Positions 27,344 through 35,864 of a DNA stretch of 64,000 nucleotides are shown here, piece by piece. Source of the DNA: Pseudomonadota bacterium. Its GTDB lineage: Bacteria > Pseudomonadota > Alphaproteobacteria > Azospirillales > Azospirillaceae. Every line of letters starts with the position of its first letter. Position 1 is the stretch's first letter. Location: positions 62,001-126,000 of the forward strand of contig JAFAFA010000042.1 of NCBI GenBank assembly GCA_023423695.1, in the 5' to 3' direction. The position numbers and the translations under genes are program-made. Below the pieces are notes generated by a model. The model was not told the DNA's origin and did not search any database. It saw only the letters and a program-made list of their open reading frames with translations.

Positions 27344-28128
27344 ACAAGCCCTTCAGCCTGCATCACGCCGCCCGCCTCCTGACACTGATCTCAGCCATCG
27401 CCTTACCCGCTCCCGCATTGGCCGCCGATCCGGCAACCTCGGCGCAATGCCAGCTTCCGCGCGGTGAGGCCGCCCTTTCGGCTCCCCTGCCGCAGCTGTC
27501 CCAGCGCATCGCGACCGGCGCGCCGATCCGCATCGTCGCCATCGGCTCCTCCTCCACCGCCGGGGCGGGGGCGAGCGCGCCCGACAAGACCTATCCGGCC
27601 CGCCTGTCGCATTATCTGGCCGAGCGGTTCCGCAACGCGGACATCGCGGTGCTGAACCGCGGCATCAACGGCGAAACCGACGACCAGACCGAAAAGCGGA
27701 TCGACGCCGACGCCCTGGGCGCCAAGCCCGATCTGGTGATCTGGCAGGTCGGCGCCAACACGGTGCTGCGCGACGGCGACCAGGGTTTGAGCGAGCGGTC
27801 GGTCCGCCAGGGGGTGGAACGGCTGCGCGCCGCCGGGGTGGACGTGGTGCTGATGGACCTGCAATACGCGCCGAGGATGCTGGAGAAGACCGGCGTCGCC
27901 CCGATGCTGGCGCGCATCGCCGGGATCGCCGCCGACCAGCGCGTCGGCCTGTTCCACCGGTTCGAGGTGATGCGGGCGCTGGTGGAGACGCGGGGCATGG
28001 CGGTCACCGACCTGATCGGGCCCGACGGCGTGCACCAGAACGACGGCGGCTACGACTGTGTCGCCCGCATGCTGGCGATGGGGATCGAGGACGCGGTGCG
28101 CGTCCATGACAGCCGGCTGAAGCGGTAG
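27340..28128 (+). CDS. Secreted SGNH/GDSL hydrolase
   Basis: A 262-residue exported esterase-type hydrolase with a signal peptide ending near ALA|AD. Four SGNH blocks are intact: block I RIVAIGSSSTAGAGAS, block II NRGINGETDDQ, block III VIWQVGANTVL and block V DGVHQNDGGY with the Asp-x-x-His pair. The TTG start overlaps the TGA of the preceding gene and gives a clean signal peptide. With OpgC and a degenerate SGNH neighbour, it likely removes or transfers acyl groups on a polysaccharide. Confidence 0.85.
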   Translation: MNKPFSLHHAARLLTLISAIALPAPALAADPATSAQCQLPRGEAALSAPLPQLSQRIATGAPIRIVAIGSSSTAGAGASAPDKTYPARLSHYLAERFRNADIAVLNRGINGETDDQTEKRIDADALGAKPDLVIWQVGANTVLRDGDQGLSERSVRQGVERLRAAGVDVVLMDLQYAPRMLEKTGVAPMLARIAGIAADQRVGLFHRFEVMRALVETRGMAVTDLIGPDGVHQNDGGYDCVARMLAMGIEDAVRVHDSRLKR

Positions 28129-28213
28129 GGGGTGAGCGCATTGGATGGATTGGTGGTGAGCGAGGGGGGCGCGATGCTTGAAGCTCCTCGCTGCGCATCC
28201 CCCTCACCCTAAT

Positions 28214-28235
28214 CCTCTCCCCAGGGGGGAGAGGG
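28214..28235. terminator. Hairpin between convergent genes (weak terminator or dispersed palindrome)
   Basis: CCTCTCCCC and GGGGAGAGG arms form a short GC-rich hairpin just before the YkgJ-like stop. There is no clear T run. The core resembles the CCCTCTCC palindromes at 11751 and 15193. Confidence 0.4.
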
Positions 28236-28240
28236 GATTA

Positions 28241-28624
28241 TCACCGCTGCATCATCGCGCTTTCCTTGCCGCAGAGGAAAAACACCTTCGAATAGACCTT
28301 CAGCAGCGCGTCGGTCAGTGCCTGCACTTCCGGGCTGCCCATGGCGCGCGGCTTGGCCGGATCGACATGCAGGACGCAGCTGTCCTTCACGTCGTTGAAG
28401 GCGGCCAGCGCGTGGATGCGGTCGGGGCGGAACTCGTCGGGGAAATTCTCGTCCATCAGCCAGAAGCACTGGAAGTTCCGGCAGGATTGCGGCCGCTCCT
28501 CGTAGATCGAGCAGCCCTTGCCCTGGTCGCAGGATGCGCACCATTTGGCCGAGGGCTTCTTCAGTTCCGGCACCCCCATCAGCTTGCAGCAGAGGGTGCA
28601 TTCACCGCAGGTGCGGTCCGACAT
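28241..28624 (-). CDS. YkgJ-family cysteine cluster protein
   Basis: A 127-residue cytoplasmic protein with many metal-ligand-like cysteines: CGECTLCCKLMGV, WCASCDQGKGCSIYEERPQS and CRNFQCFWL. This is the zinc- or iron-chelating cluster pattern of the YkgJ/UPF0153 family, whose role is not established. The ATG at 28624 follows a TTGGAG site. It is 34 bp downstream of the PAS-GGDEF-EAL gene on the same strand. Confidence 0.85.
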   Translation of the reverse strand: MSDRTCGECTLCCKLMGVPELKKPSAKWCASCDQGKGCSIYEERPQSCRNFQCFWLMDENFPDEFRPDRIHALAAFNDVKDSCVLHVDPAKPRAMGSPEVQALTDALLKVYSKVFFLCGKESAMMQR

Positions 28625-28658
28625 CACGCAAACTCCAAATCAACGGCTCGCAGCGGCC

Positions 28659-30812
28659 TCAAGCCGGTGCTGGCAGGGCGATGTGCTCGTCCTCGGCGGC
28701 CAGAAGCCGCTCCACCGCCTCCGGCGGGGCCGGGCGGGCGAAGTGATAGCCTTGGGCGTACTTGCACAGACCGCGCAGATACACCGCTTCGTCCGCCGTT
28801 TCCACCCCTTCCGCCACGGCGTCGAGCCGCAAAATGGTGGCAAGCCCGGCAATGACCTGGACGATGGCGGCGTTGCCCTCCCCCGTCGAGACCGCGCGAA
28901 CGAAGCTGCGGTCGATCTTCAGCACATCCACCGGCAGCTTGTGCAGGTAGGCCAGCGAGGAATAGCCGGTGCCGAAATCGTCGATCGACAGCCGGACATC
29001 CATGTCGCGGATGCTCTGCATCAGCATCCGGCATTCGTCCGGATCCTGCATCAGCAAGCTTTCGGTCAGCTCCAGCTTCAGGCTGGAGGGTGGGATCGGC
29101 ACGGCGTCCAGCAAGTCGCGCACCGCCCCCACCAGATCGTCGTCGCGGAACTGGCGGGTGGAGACGTTGACGCTCATGAACAGCGGCACGGGCCGCGGGA
29201 AGCGCGCCTGCCAGAGCGCCAGCTGCCGCACCGCCTCGCCCAGCGCCCAGCGACCCATCGGCGCGATCAGGCCGGTCTCCTCGGCCAGCGGGATGAACTC
29301 CGCCGGCGGGACCAGTCCGCGGTCGGGATGGTTCCAGCGCATCAGCGCCTCGAAGCCGGCGATGGCCCCGGTCTCCAGCAGGACGATGGGCTGGTAATGC
29401 AGGCAGAGCTGGCCCTGCTCCAGCGCCGCACGCAGGTCGGCCTCCATCCGCATGGCGGCCATCGCCTGCCGGCGCAGGTTGGCGTCGAAGACGTCGATGC
29501 GCGCGCGCCCGCCGCTCTTGGCGCGGTACATCGACAGGCTGGCGTCGCGCAGCATGTCCTCCGCCCGGTCGTAGCCGGTCTGGCTCAGAGCCACGCCGAT
29601 GGAGGCGGTCAGCACGAGGTCGCGCCCCTCCTCCAGCGTGATCGGGCGGGAGATGGCGCGCGCCATCCGCTCCGCCGCCTCCAGCGCGTCGCCGGCATCG
29701 TCCAGCTCGTCGACCAGCACGGCGAACTCGTCGGCGGACAGGCGGGCCAGCGTGTCGCCGACGCGGCGGCTGGTGTCTAGACGCTTGGCGACGATGCGCA
29801 GCACGCGGTCGCCGGCGCTGCTGCCCAGCGCGTCGTTGATCGCCTTGAAACGGTCCAGGTCGATGATGATCGCGGCGAAGGGCCGCGCGCCGGCCCGGCG
29901 GTTGCGGTCCAGCGCCTGCCCGATGCGGTCGAGCAGAAGCGTGCGGTTGGGCAGCCCGGTCATGCCGTCATGGACGGCGTCGAACAGGATCTGCTGCTCG
30001 GCCTTCTTGCGCGCGGTGATGTCGGTCATCGAACCGGCCATGCGGACGGCGCCGCCCTTTTCGATGCGCGCCTTCTCATTGCGCACCGCCAGCCCGCGCA
30101 CGAGCATCCACATCTCCTGCCCGGCCTTGTCGCGGATGCGGAACTCGTGCTGGAGGTGCGGGCGCTCGCCGGTCAGGTGCAGGTTGATCGCGGTCTGCAG
30201 CCCGTCCAGGTCGCTGGGCAGGACGCGCCGGAACCACTCGTCGATGGTGTCGCCGATCTCGGCATCCTCATAGCCCAGCATCGCCTTCCACCGCGGTGAG
30301 TAATAGATCTCGCCGCTGTCGATGTGCCAGTCCCACAACCCGTCGGCGGCGCCGGCGGCGGCGAGCGCATAGCGTTCCTCGCTCTGGCGCAGGCGCTGTT
30401 CGGCGAGCTTGCGGTCGGTGATGTCGGCGACGGAGCCGACCAGCCGGATCGGATAGCCGGTATCGTCCATCACCGCCATGCCGCGGCAGACAAGCCAGCG
30501 CCATTGCGGTTTGTCGGTCGACTCGGCGGCTGCATCGGCACGGCGGACGCGGTGCTCGATCTGGAAGGGAACGGACAGCCCGACCATCTGCGCCTCGAAC
30601 GAGGCGTGCAGCCAGTCGATGTCCTCCGGGTGGACCAGGGACAGCCAGTCGTTCGGCCGGTTGGTCTCGCGGCTGGGATCGCCCGGGGGCAGACCGAGAA
30701 AGTCCTTGAAGCGGGGGGAAAGGTACAGCGTGTCGCTGCGCAGGTCCCAGTCCCAGACGCCTTCGGAGCCGGCCTTTTCCGCCAGCAGATATCGGTCGAT
30801 GTTGGTGTTCAA
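28659..30812 (-). CDS. PAS-PAS-GGDEF-EAL signalling protein, probable c-di-GMP phosphodiesterase
   Basis: A 717-residue soluble protein. There are two PAS domains (residues about 5-135 and 140-275, each ending in a PAC-like VGSVADIT or AGSMTDIT). A GGDEF domain (about 280-445) and an EAL domain (about 460-705) follow. The cyclase signature reads SADEF (359-363) instead of GGDEF, so diguanylate cyclase activity is probably lost. The EAL motifs look intact: FEALMRWNH (EAL at 488-490), NVSTRQ, LELTES, IDDFGTGYSSL, VLKIDRSFV and AEGVET. It likely breaks down c-di-GMP in response to a PAS signal. It is divergent from recO. Confidence 0.9.
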   Translation of the reverse strand: MNTNIDRYLLAEKAGSEGVWDWDLRSDTLYLSPRFKDFLGLPPGDPSRETNRPNDWLSLVHPEDIDWLHASFEAQMVGLSVPFQIEHRVRRADAAAESTDKPQWRWLVCRGMAVMDDTGYPIRLVGSVADITDRKLAEQRLRQSEERYALAAAGAADGLWDWHIDSGEIYYSPRWKAMLGYEDAEIGDTIDEWFRRVLPSDLDGLQTAINLHLTGERPHLQHEFRIRDKAGQEMWMLVRGLAVRNEKARIEKGGAVRMAGSMTDITARKKAEQQILFDAVHDGMTGLPNRTLLLDRIGQALDRNRRAGARPFAAIIIDLDRFKAINDALGSSAGDRVLRIVAKRLDTSRRVGDTLARLSADEFAVLVDELDDAGDALEAAERMARAISRPITLEEGRDLVLTASIGVALSQTGYDRAEDMLRDASLSMYRAKSGGRARIDVFDANLRRQAMAAMRMEADLRAALEQGQLCLHYQPIVLLETGAIAGFEALMRWNHPDRGLVPPAEFIPLAEETGLIAPMGRWALGEAVRQLALWQARFPRPVPLFMSVNVSTRQFRDDDLVGAVRDLLDAVPIPPSSLKLELTESLLMQDPDECRMLMQSIRDMDVRLSIDDFGTGYSSLAYLHKLPVDVLKIDRSFVRAVSTGEGNAAIVQVIAGLATILRLDAVAEGVETADEAVYLRGLCKYAQGYHFARPAPPEAVERLLAAEDEHIALPAPA

Positions 30813-31018
30813 GACCCCTCGTCGGACCCGTTGGCGGCCTGCGGTCGGTGGGGCCTCCCACCGTTGAGGTCACGATTGTAGGGGGGTTTGGTGAAGAATC
30901 GGTGAATGGTCCCGATGGGGGCGGTTCCATTCGTCATGACCGGTTCCCTTGGGGAGATTTTTTCCTATATTAGGATAGCTCGCCATCTCCCCTGCCACCT
31001 CATCTGCGAACGGCACCG

Positions 31019-31741
31019 ATGGATTGGTCCGATCAGGGAATCGTTCTGTCCGCCCGCCCCCAGGGGGAAGGGTCCGCCGTCGCGACCCTGCTGACGCGCG
31101 AACACGGCCGCCATGCCGGCATGGTGATGGGCGGCCGGTCGGCGCGCCAGCGCGGCACGCTGGAGCCTGGGACCCTGGTCCATGCCCGCTGGCGCGGTCG
31201 GTTGCCGGAACATCTCGGTCATTTCACGCTGGAGCCGGTGAAGGGCTATGCCGCCAATTTCTTCGACGACGCCCAGGCGCTGGCTGCGCTAATCAGCGCC
31301 TGCGCGCTGGTCGAGGCGGCCCTGCCGGAGCGGGAGGCCCACCCCGCCCTGTTCGACGGGCTGCTCGCCCTGTTCGACCTGCTCGACAACCCGGCCTGGG
31401 CGGAGAGCTATGTGCGGTGGGAGATCGGGCTGCTGGCGGAGCTTGGATTCGGCCTCGATCTCGACCGGTGCGCGGTGTCGGGAGCCAACGACTATCTCGC
31501 CTATGTCAGCCCGCGCACCGGCCGCGCGGTGACTGCGTCGGTGGGCGAGCCCTATCGCGACCGGCTGCTTCCCCTGCCCGATTTCCTGGCCGGGCGCGGT
31601 GGCGGCGGGCCGGCTTCGGTATCCGACGGGCTGCGGCTGACCGCGCATTTCCTGGAACGCCACGTGCTGAACGGGCCGCTGCCGCCCGCACGTGAACGGT
31701 TGAGAGAACGTTACGCGAACGCGGTAGCGCGCTCATCCTGA
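31019..31741 (+). CDS. recO: DNA repair protein RecO
   Basis: A 240-residue RecO, which helps load RecA on SSB-coated DNA in the RecFOR pathway. It opens with the OB-fold segment MDWSDQGIVLSARPQGEGSA. The helical domain includes YVRWEIGLLAELGFGLDLDR and the alphaproteobacterial CAVSGANDYLAYVSPRTGRA segment. It is 20 bp upstream of parC on the same strand and probably co-transcribed with it. Confidence 0.92.
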   Translation: MDWSDQGIVLSARPQGEGSAVATLLTREHGRHAGMVMGGRSARQRGTLEPGTLVHARWRGRLPEHLGHFTLEPVKGYAANFFDDAQALAALISACALVEAALPEREAHPALFDGLLALFDLLDNPAWAESYVRWEIGLLAELGFGLDLDRCAVSGANDYLAYVSPRTGRAVTASVGEPYRDRLLPLPDFLAGRGGGGPASVSDGLRLTAHFLERHVLNGPLPPARERLRERYANAVARSS

Positions 31742-31761
31742 AACTGCTAGACCCCATCATC

Positions 31762-33987
31762 ATGAAGCCGCAAAACCCCGCCTCCGAAATCCTGGAAAAG
31801 CCGCTGGCCGACGCGCTCGGCGAGCGGTATCTCAGCTACGCGCTGTCCACCATCATGTCCCGCTCGCTGCCCGACGTGCGCGACGGGCTGAAGCCGGTGC
31901 ACCGACGCCTGCTGTTCGCCATGAGCCAGCTCCGTCTGGAACCGACGACGCCGCCCAAGAAGTCGGCTCGCGTCGTCGGCGACGTGATCGGCAAGTTCCA
32001 CCCGCACGGCGACACCTCCGTCTATGACGCGTTGGTGCGACTGGCGCAGGATTTCTCCGTCCGCTATCCGCTGGTCGACGGCCAGGGCAACTTCGGCAAC
32101 ATCGACGGCGATAACGCCGCGGCGATGCGCTACACCGAAGCCCGCCTGACCGAGGTCGCCAAGGCCCTGCTGGAAGGCATCGACGAGGACGCCGTCGATT
32201 TCCGCCCGACCTATGACGGCGACGGCGACGAGCCGGCGGTCCTGCCCTCCAACTTCCCGAATTTGCTGGCCAACGGGTCGAGCGGCATCGCGGTGGGCAT
32301 GGCGACCAACATCCCGCCGCACAATGTCGGCGAGATCTGCGACGCGCTGCGCCACCTGATCAAGCATCGCGACGCCAGCATCGAGACGCTGGTCGGCTTC
32401 ATGCCGGGGCCCGATTTCCCCACCGGCGGCGTGCTGGTCGAGTCGCGGGAGAATGTGATCGAGGCCTACCGCACCGGCCGCGGCGCCTTCCGCCTGCGCG
32501 CCCGCTGGGAGGTGGAGAAGCTGGGCCAGGGCACCTGGCAGATCGTCGTCACCGAGGTCCCCTACCAAGTGCAGAAGGCCCGGCTGGTCGAGAAGATCGC
32601 CGAACTGCTGCTGGCCAAGAAGCTGATCCTGCTGGAGGACGTCCGCGACGAATCGGCGGAGGATGTCCGCCTCGTCCTGGTGCCGAAGAGCCGGAACGTG
32701 GATCCCGAGGTGCTGATGGCCTCGCTGTTCCAGGCGACCGACCTGGAAATCCGCTTCTCGATGAACATGAACGTGCTGGGCGCGGACCATGTGCCGCGGG
32801 TGATGAACCTGCGCGAGGTTCTGCAGGCCTTCCTCGACCACCGGCACGAGGTGCTGGTCCGCCGGTCCAACCATCGGCTGCGGCAGATCGACCACCGGCT
32901 GGAGGTTCTCGGCGGCTATCTCGCCGCGTATCTGAACCTGGACGAGGTGATCCGCATCATCCGCGAGGAAGACGAGCCGAAGCAGGAGCTGATCCGCGCC
33001 TTCACCCTGACCGACGTGCAGGCCGACGCCATCCTCAACATGCGGCTGCGCAACCTGCGCAAGCTGGAGGAGATGGAGATCCGGCGCGAGCACGATGCGC
33101 TGACCGCCGAGAAGAACGGCCTGCTGGAACTGCTGGGCGACGAGACCCTGCGCTGGAAGCGGATCGCCGAGGGCGTGGCCGAGATCAAGAAGAAATTCGG
33201 CGGCGGCGCGCTGGGCAAGCGGCGGACCGACGTGGCCGACGCGCCGGCGGTGATCGAGGTGCCGCTCGACGCGCTGGTGGAGCGCGAGCCGGTGACGGTC
33301 ATCTGCTCCGCCAAGGGCTGGATCCGCACGGTGCGCGGCCATCTGACCGATGCCGAGGCTGAGGACGTGAAGTACAAGGACGGCGACGCCCGCGGCTTCA
33401 TCGAGCGGTGCGAGACGACCGACAAGCTGCTGGTCTTCGCCAGCAACGGCAAGTTCTTCACCATCGGCGTCGACAAGCTGCCGCGCGGCCGCGGCTTCGG
33501 CGAGCCGGTGCGGCTGATGATCGACCTCGGCAACGACGTCGACATCGTCGATCTGTTCCGCCACCAGCCCGGCCGCACCCTGATGGTGGTGTCGGAGGAT
33601 GGCCGCGGCTTCCGCGTCGAGGAGGCGGAGGTGCTGGCCCAGACCCGCGCCGGCAAACAGGTGCTGAACCTGGAGGACGGCAAGTCCGCCCGCATCTGCC
33701 ATCCGGTGACCGGCGACACCGTCGCCATCATCGGCAACAACCGCAAGATGCTGGTCTTCCCGCTGGAGCAGGTGCCGGTGATGACCCGCGGCAAGGGCGT
33801 CCAGCTTCAGAAGTACAAGGACGCCAGTGTCGCCGACGTGAAGACCTTCGCGCTGGCCGAGGGGTTGAGCTGGAGGAACGGCGAGCGCAACTTCGTCGTC
33901 ACCGACCTGACCGGCTGGATGGGCGACCGCGCCGGCCAGGGCAAGATGCCGCCGAACGGGTTCCCGAAGAACAACCGGTTCATGTGA
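31762..33987 (+). CDS. parC: DNA topoisomerase IV subunit A
   Basis: A 741-residue type IIA topoisomerase subunit. It has DVRDGLKPVHRRLLFAM, the HPHGDTSVYDALVRLAQDF quinolone-determining region and the active-site Tyr in AAAMRYTEARLT. A short C-terminal beta-pinwheel has repeats such as GRGFGEPVRLMIDL and GKQVLNLEDGKSA. The length and the absence of a full GyrA box favour ParC over GyrA. It decatenates chromosomes together with ParE, which is not in the window. Confidence 0.93.
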   Translation: MKPQNPASEILEKPLADALGERYLSYALSTIMSRSLPDVRDGLKPVHRRLLFAMSQLRLEPTTPPKKSARVVGDVIGKFHPHGDTSVYDALVRLAQDFSVRYPLVDGQGNFGNIDGDNAAAMRYTEARLTEVAKALLEGIDEDAVDFRPTYDGDGDEPAVLPSNFPNLLANGSSGIAVGMATNIPPHNVGEICDALRHLIKHRDASIETLVGFMPGPDFPTGGVLVESRENVIEAYRTGRGAFRLRARWEVEKLGQGTWQIVVTEVPYQVQKARLVEKIAELLLAKKLILLEDVRDESAEDVRLVLVPKSRNVDPEVLMASLFQATDLEIRFSMNMNVLGADHVPRVMNLREVLQAFLDHRHEVLVRRSNHRLRQIDHRLEVLGGYLAAYLNLDEVIRIIREEDEPKQELIRAFTLTDVQADAILNMRLRNLRKLEEMEIRREHDALTAEKNGLLELLGDETLRWKRIAEGVAEIKKKFGGGALGKRRTDVADAPAVIEVPLDALVEREPVTVICSAKGWIRTVRGHLTDAEAEDVKYKDGDARGFIERCETTDKLLVFASNGKFFTIGVDKLPRGRGFGEPVRLMIDLGNDVDIVDLFRHQPGRTLMVVSEDGRGFRVEEAEVLAQTRAGKQVLNLEDGKSARICHPVTGDTVAIIGNNRKMLVFPLEQVPVMTRGKGVQLQKYKDASVADVKTFALAEGLSWRNGERNFVVTDLTGWMGDRAGQGKMPPNGFPKNNRFM

Positions 33988-34018
33988 AGTGGTGGGGATT
34001 ACAGGTGGGGAAGTTAGA

Positions 34019-34199
34019 CCCCCACCTAACCTCCCCCGCTCTCAGCGGACCTATGGTCCGCCTGCCGCGTCAGCACAAAGCGGAGCTTTGTGCGAGAGCT
34101 GGGCGGGGGAGGGACTGCCGCCACTCTTCTCGAAAGCACTCTACCGCATAAGCACTTGTCCCCTCCCCCGCCCAGCGGGGGAGGGTTAAGGTGGGGGTA
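34019..34199. repeat. Dispersed palindromic repeat, copy 2 (longer)
   Basis: Shares with copy 1 the outer arm CCCCCACCTAACCTCCCCCGC, written here as CCCCCACCTAACC plus TCCCCCGCT, the internal GGGAGGGACTGCCGCCACTCT-type block and the closing GGTGGGGGT arm. Compared with copy 1 it has about 65 extra bases carrying a nested hairpin (CACAAAGCGGAGCTTTGTG). It lies between the convergent parC and motE genes. Confidence 0.8.
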
Positions 34200-34218
34200 T
34201 AACCTCGCCGAATGGAAC

Positions 34219-35229
34219 TTACTTCGGCGCCGTGATCGTCGCTGTCAGCGGGACCCGCCGTTCGACCAGGGCCGACGTGACCTCCTTGGCCTTGACCGGG
34301 TCCATCGCAGCCAGGATCGGGGCGGTCTTCTGTTCCTTCATCTTCTGGATGACGCCCAGCAGAACCGGCATGTCGAGTTCCTCGAAGATGCGGGCCGCTT
34401 CCTTCGGCTTCATCGTCTCGTAGATCTTCACCAGGCTTTCCAGCTGGGCCGACTGCTTCTCGTCGCCCTGGGCCATCAGCTTCTGGATGTCGGCGCGGGT
34501 CTTCTCCATCTCCGCGACCTTCTGGTCGATCCGCTTCTCGGCGGCCGCCAGCAGAGCCTCGCGCTGCTCCATCTCCTTGGTGCGGCGCTCGATCTCGGCG
34601 CGGCGCTCGGCGAAATGCTGCAGCAGTTCCTGGTTGTCGATGGGACCGAGCGGAGCAAGGGGCGCGTTGGCGGCCGGGGCGTTCGCCGGGCCGCTGGAGC
34701 CGCCGGGAGCCGGGGGCGCTTCCTTGCCGGGCTGGCTGGCGCCGGCGCTGCCCGCCGGCTTGGTGGTAGCGGCCGGAGCTTGGGCGACGGTCAGGGCGGG
34801 CGGCGTCGCCGGGGTGGAGCTTTGCGGCCCCTGGGCGAGGCTGACCGGGAAGTCCGGCAGGCGGGCGTCATGGGTGGCGAGGCGCCACAAATCGCCGACC
34901 CGAACCCCCAGCATCAGCACCGCGACGAAGATGGTCAACGGCAGCAGGCGGAAGCGGAAACCGCGCATCCGCGCCCGCAGCCGCTCGGCCAGCGGCACGC
35001 GGGGCATGGCCGGCTTGCGCGCCTTCGTCTTTGCCTTGCCCTTCTTCGCCGGCACCTTGCCCGCGGCGGAACGCACCGCCGGCAGTTGCGCCTGCTGGGC
35101 CTGCTGGGCGCCGAGCGTGGGAGAGGTGCGGACGCCGGTCGGCGCGGCGCCGGCCGGGCGGATCACGACCTTCTGTTCCTGGGAAACACCCGCCGCAGCG
35201 GGCCTGCCGTCACTGGTGCGCATGGTCAT
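34219..35229 (-). CDS. motE: MotE-family flagellar motility protein
   Basis: A 336-residue protein with a basic N-terminus rich in Lys and Ala, one membrane helix near 93-112 (RLLPLTIFVAVLMLGVRVGD) and a Pro/Ala linker. A long coiled coil (about 195-255) and a C-terminal MgtE-N/FliG-like helical domain (LVKIYETMKPKEAARIFEEL) follow. This is the layout of MotE-type proteins, described in rhizobia as supporting motor protein folding or stability. It overlaps the DUF6468 gene by 4 bp and is last in the fliL-fliM operon. The symbol is by architecture and context. Confidence 0.8.
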   Translation of the reverse strand: MTMRTSDGRPAAAGVSQEQKVVIRPAGAAPTGVRTSPTLGAQQAQQAQLPAVRSAAGKVPAKKGKAKTKARKPAMPRVPLAERLRARMRGFRFRLLPLTIFVAVLMLGVRVGDLWRLATHDARLPDFPVSLAQGPQSSTPATPPALTVAQAPAATTKPAGSAGASQPGKEAPPAPGGSSGPANAPAANAPLAPLGPIDNQELLQHFAERRAEIERRTKEMEQREALLAAAEKRIDQKVAEMEKTRADIQKLMAQGDEKQSAQLESLVKIYETMKPKEAARIFEELDMPVLLGVIQKMKEQKTAPILAAMDPVKAKEVTSALVERRVPLTATITAPK

Positions 35230-35864
35230 CCGAGCCCCTTGCCGGCATTCTCGATCGCCTGAAGAAGTTCGCGTTCGGCCCGGGACAGGCTCTCGCCATC
35301 GCGGGTAATCGGATCGCGCGGTTCGGCCTGCGGTTCGGCGCGGGCCGCGGCGCGCCGCGGCGGCACGTCCAGCCGGGCCGGCGGCGGGGCGTGGTCGTCA
35401 TGGTCGTGGTCGAGATCATCCTCGACCGGCAGACTGCGCAGGGCCGGGCGCGGAGCCACCAGCGGCGCCTTGGCCGGGATGCGCGAGGCCAGCGCCGGCG
35501 CCACGGCAGTGGAGCGTCCGCCATCGCGCCGGCCACCGCCGTCCCGCTCGCCGACGCCGCCCAGCCGGTTGGCCAGCGCGTCGGCAGCCTCGATCATGAA
35601 TTCCAATTCGTCGCGCAGGGTCTGCGCCTTGTTCACGGTGCGCTGAAGATCCTCGCCGGTGTCGCTGGCCGCCTTCTTCAGGGTACGCACGCCGGTCTCC
35701 GCCCGCGCCATCGCGTCGTTCAAACCTTGGATCAGTTCGGCCATCTCGCCGCGGCTCTCGCGCAGCGCGATGATCTGCCGGTTGAGGATGATCGCGTAGG
35801 CGATGGTCGCGGCCAGCAGGCCGACCATCACGACGTCGATGATGATGGAGACCAGCGGACTCAT
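35226..35864 (-). CDS. DUF6468 family flagellar-operon membrane protein
   Basis: A 212-residue protein with one N-terminal membrane helix (SIIIDVVMVGLLAATIAYAI). A heptad-like region (about 25-95: LRESRGEMAELIQGLNDAMA, then KTLKKAASDT-like helices) and a charged, probably disordered C-terminus follow. It is wedged between fliM and motE with 4-bp overlaps on both sides, so it is translated with them. Proteins of this kind recur in alphaproteobacterial fliL-fliM operons, but the function is not established. Confidence 0.75.
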   Translation of the reverse strand: MSPLVSIIIDVVMVGLLAATIAYAIILNRQIIALRESRGEMAELIQGLNDAMARAETGVRTLKKAASDTGEDLQRTVNKAQTLRDELEFMIEAADALANRLGGVGERDGGGRRDGGRSTAVAPALASRIPAKAPLVAPRPALRSLPVEDDLDHDHDDHAPPPARLDVPPRRAAARAEPQAEPRDPITRDGESLSRAERELLQAIENAGKGLG

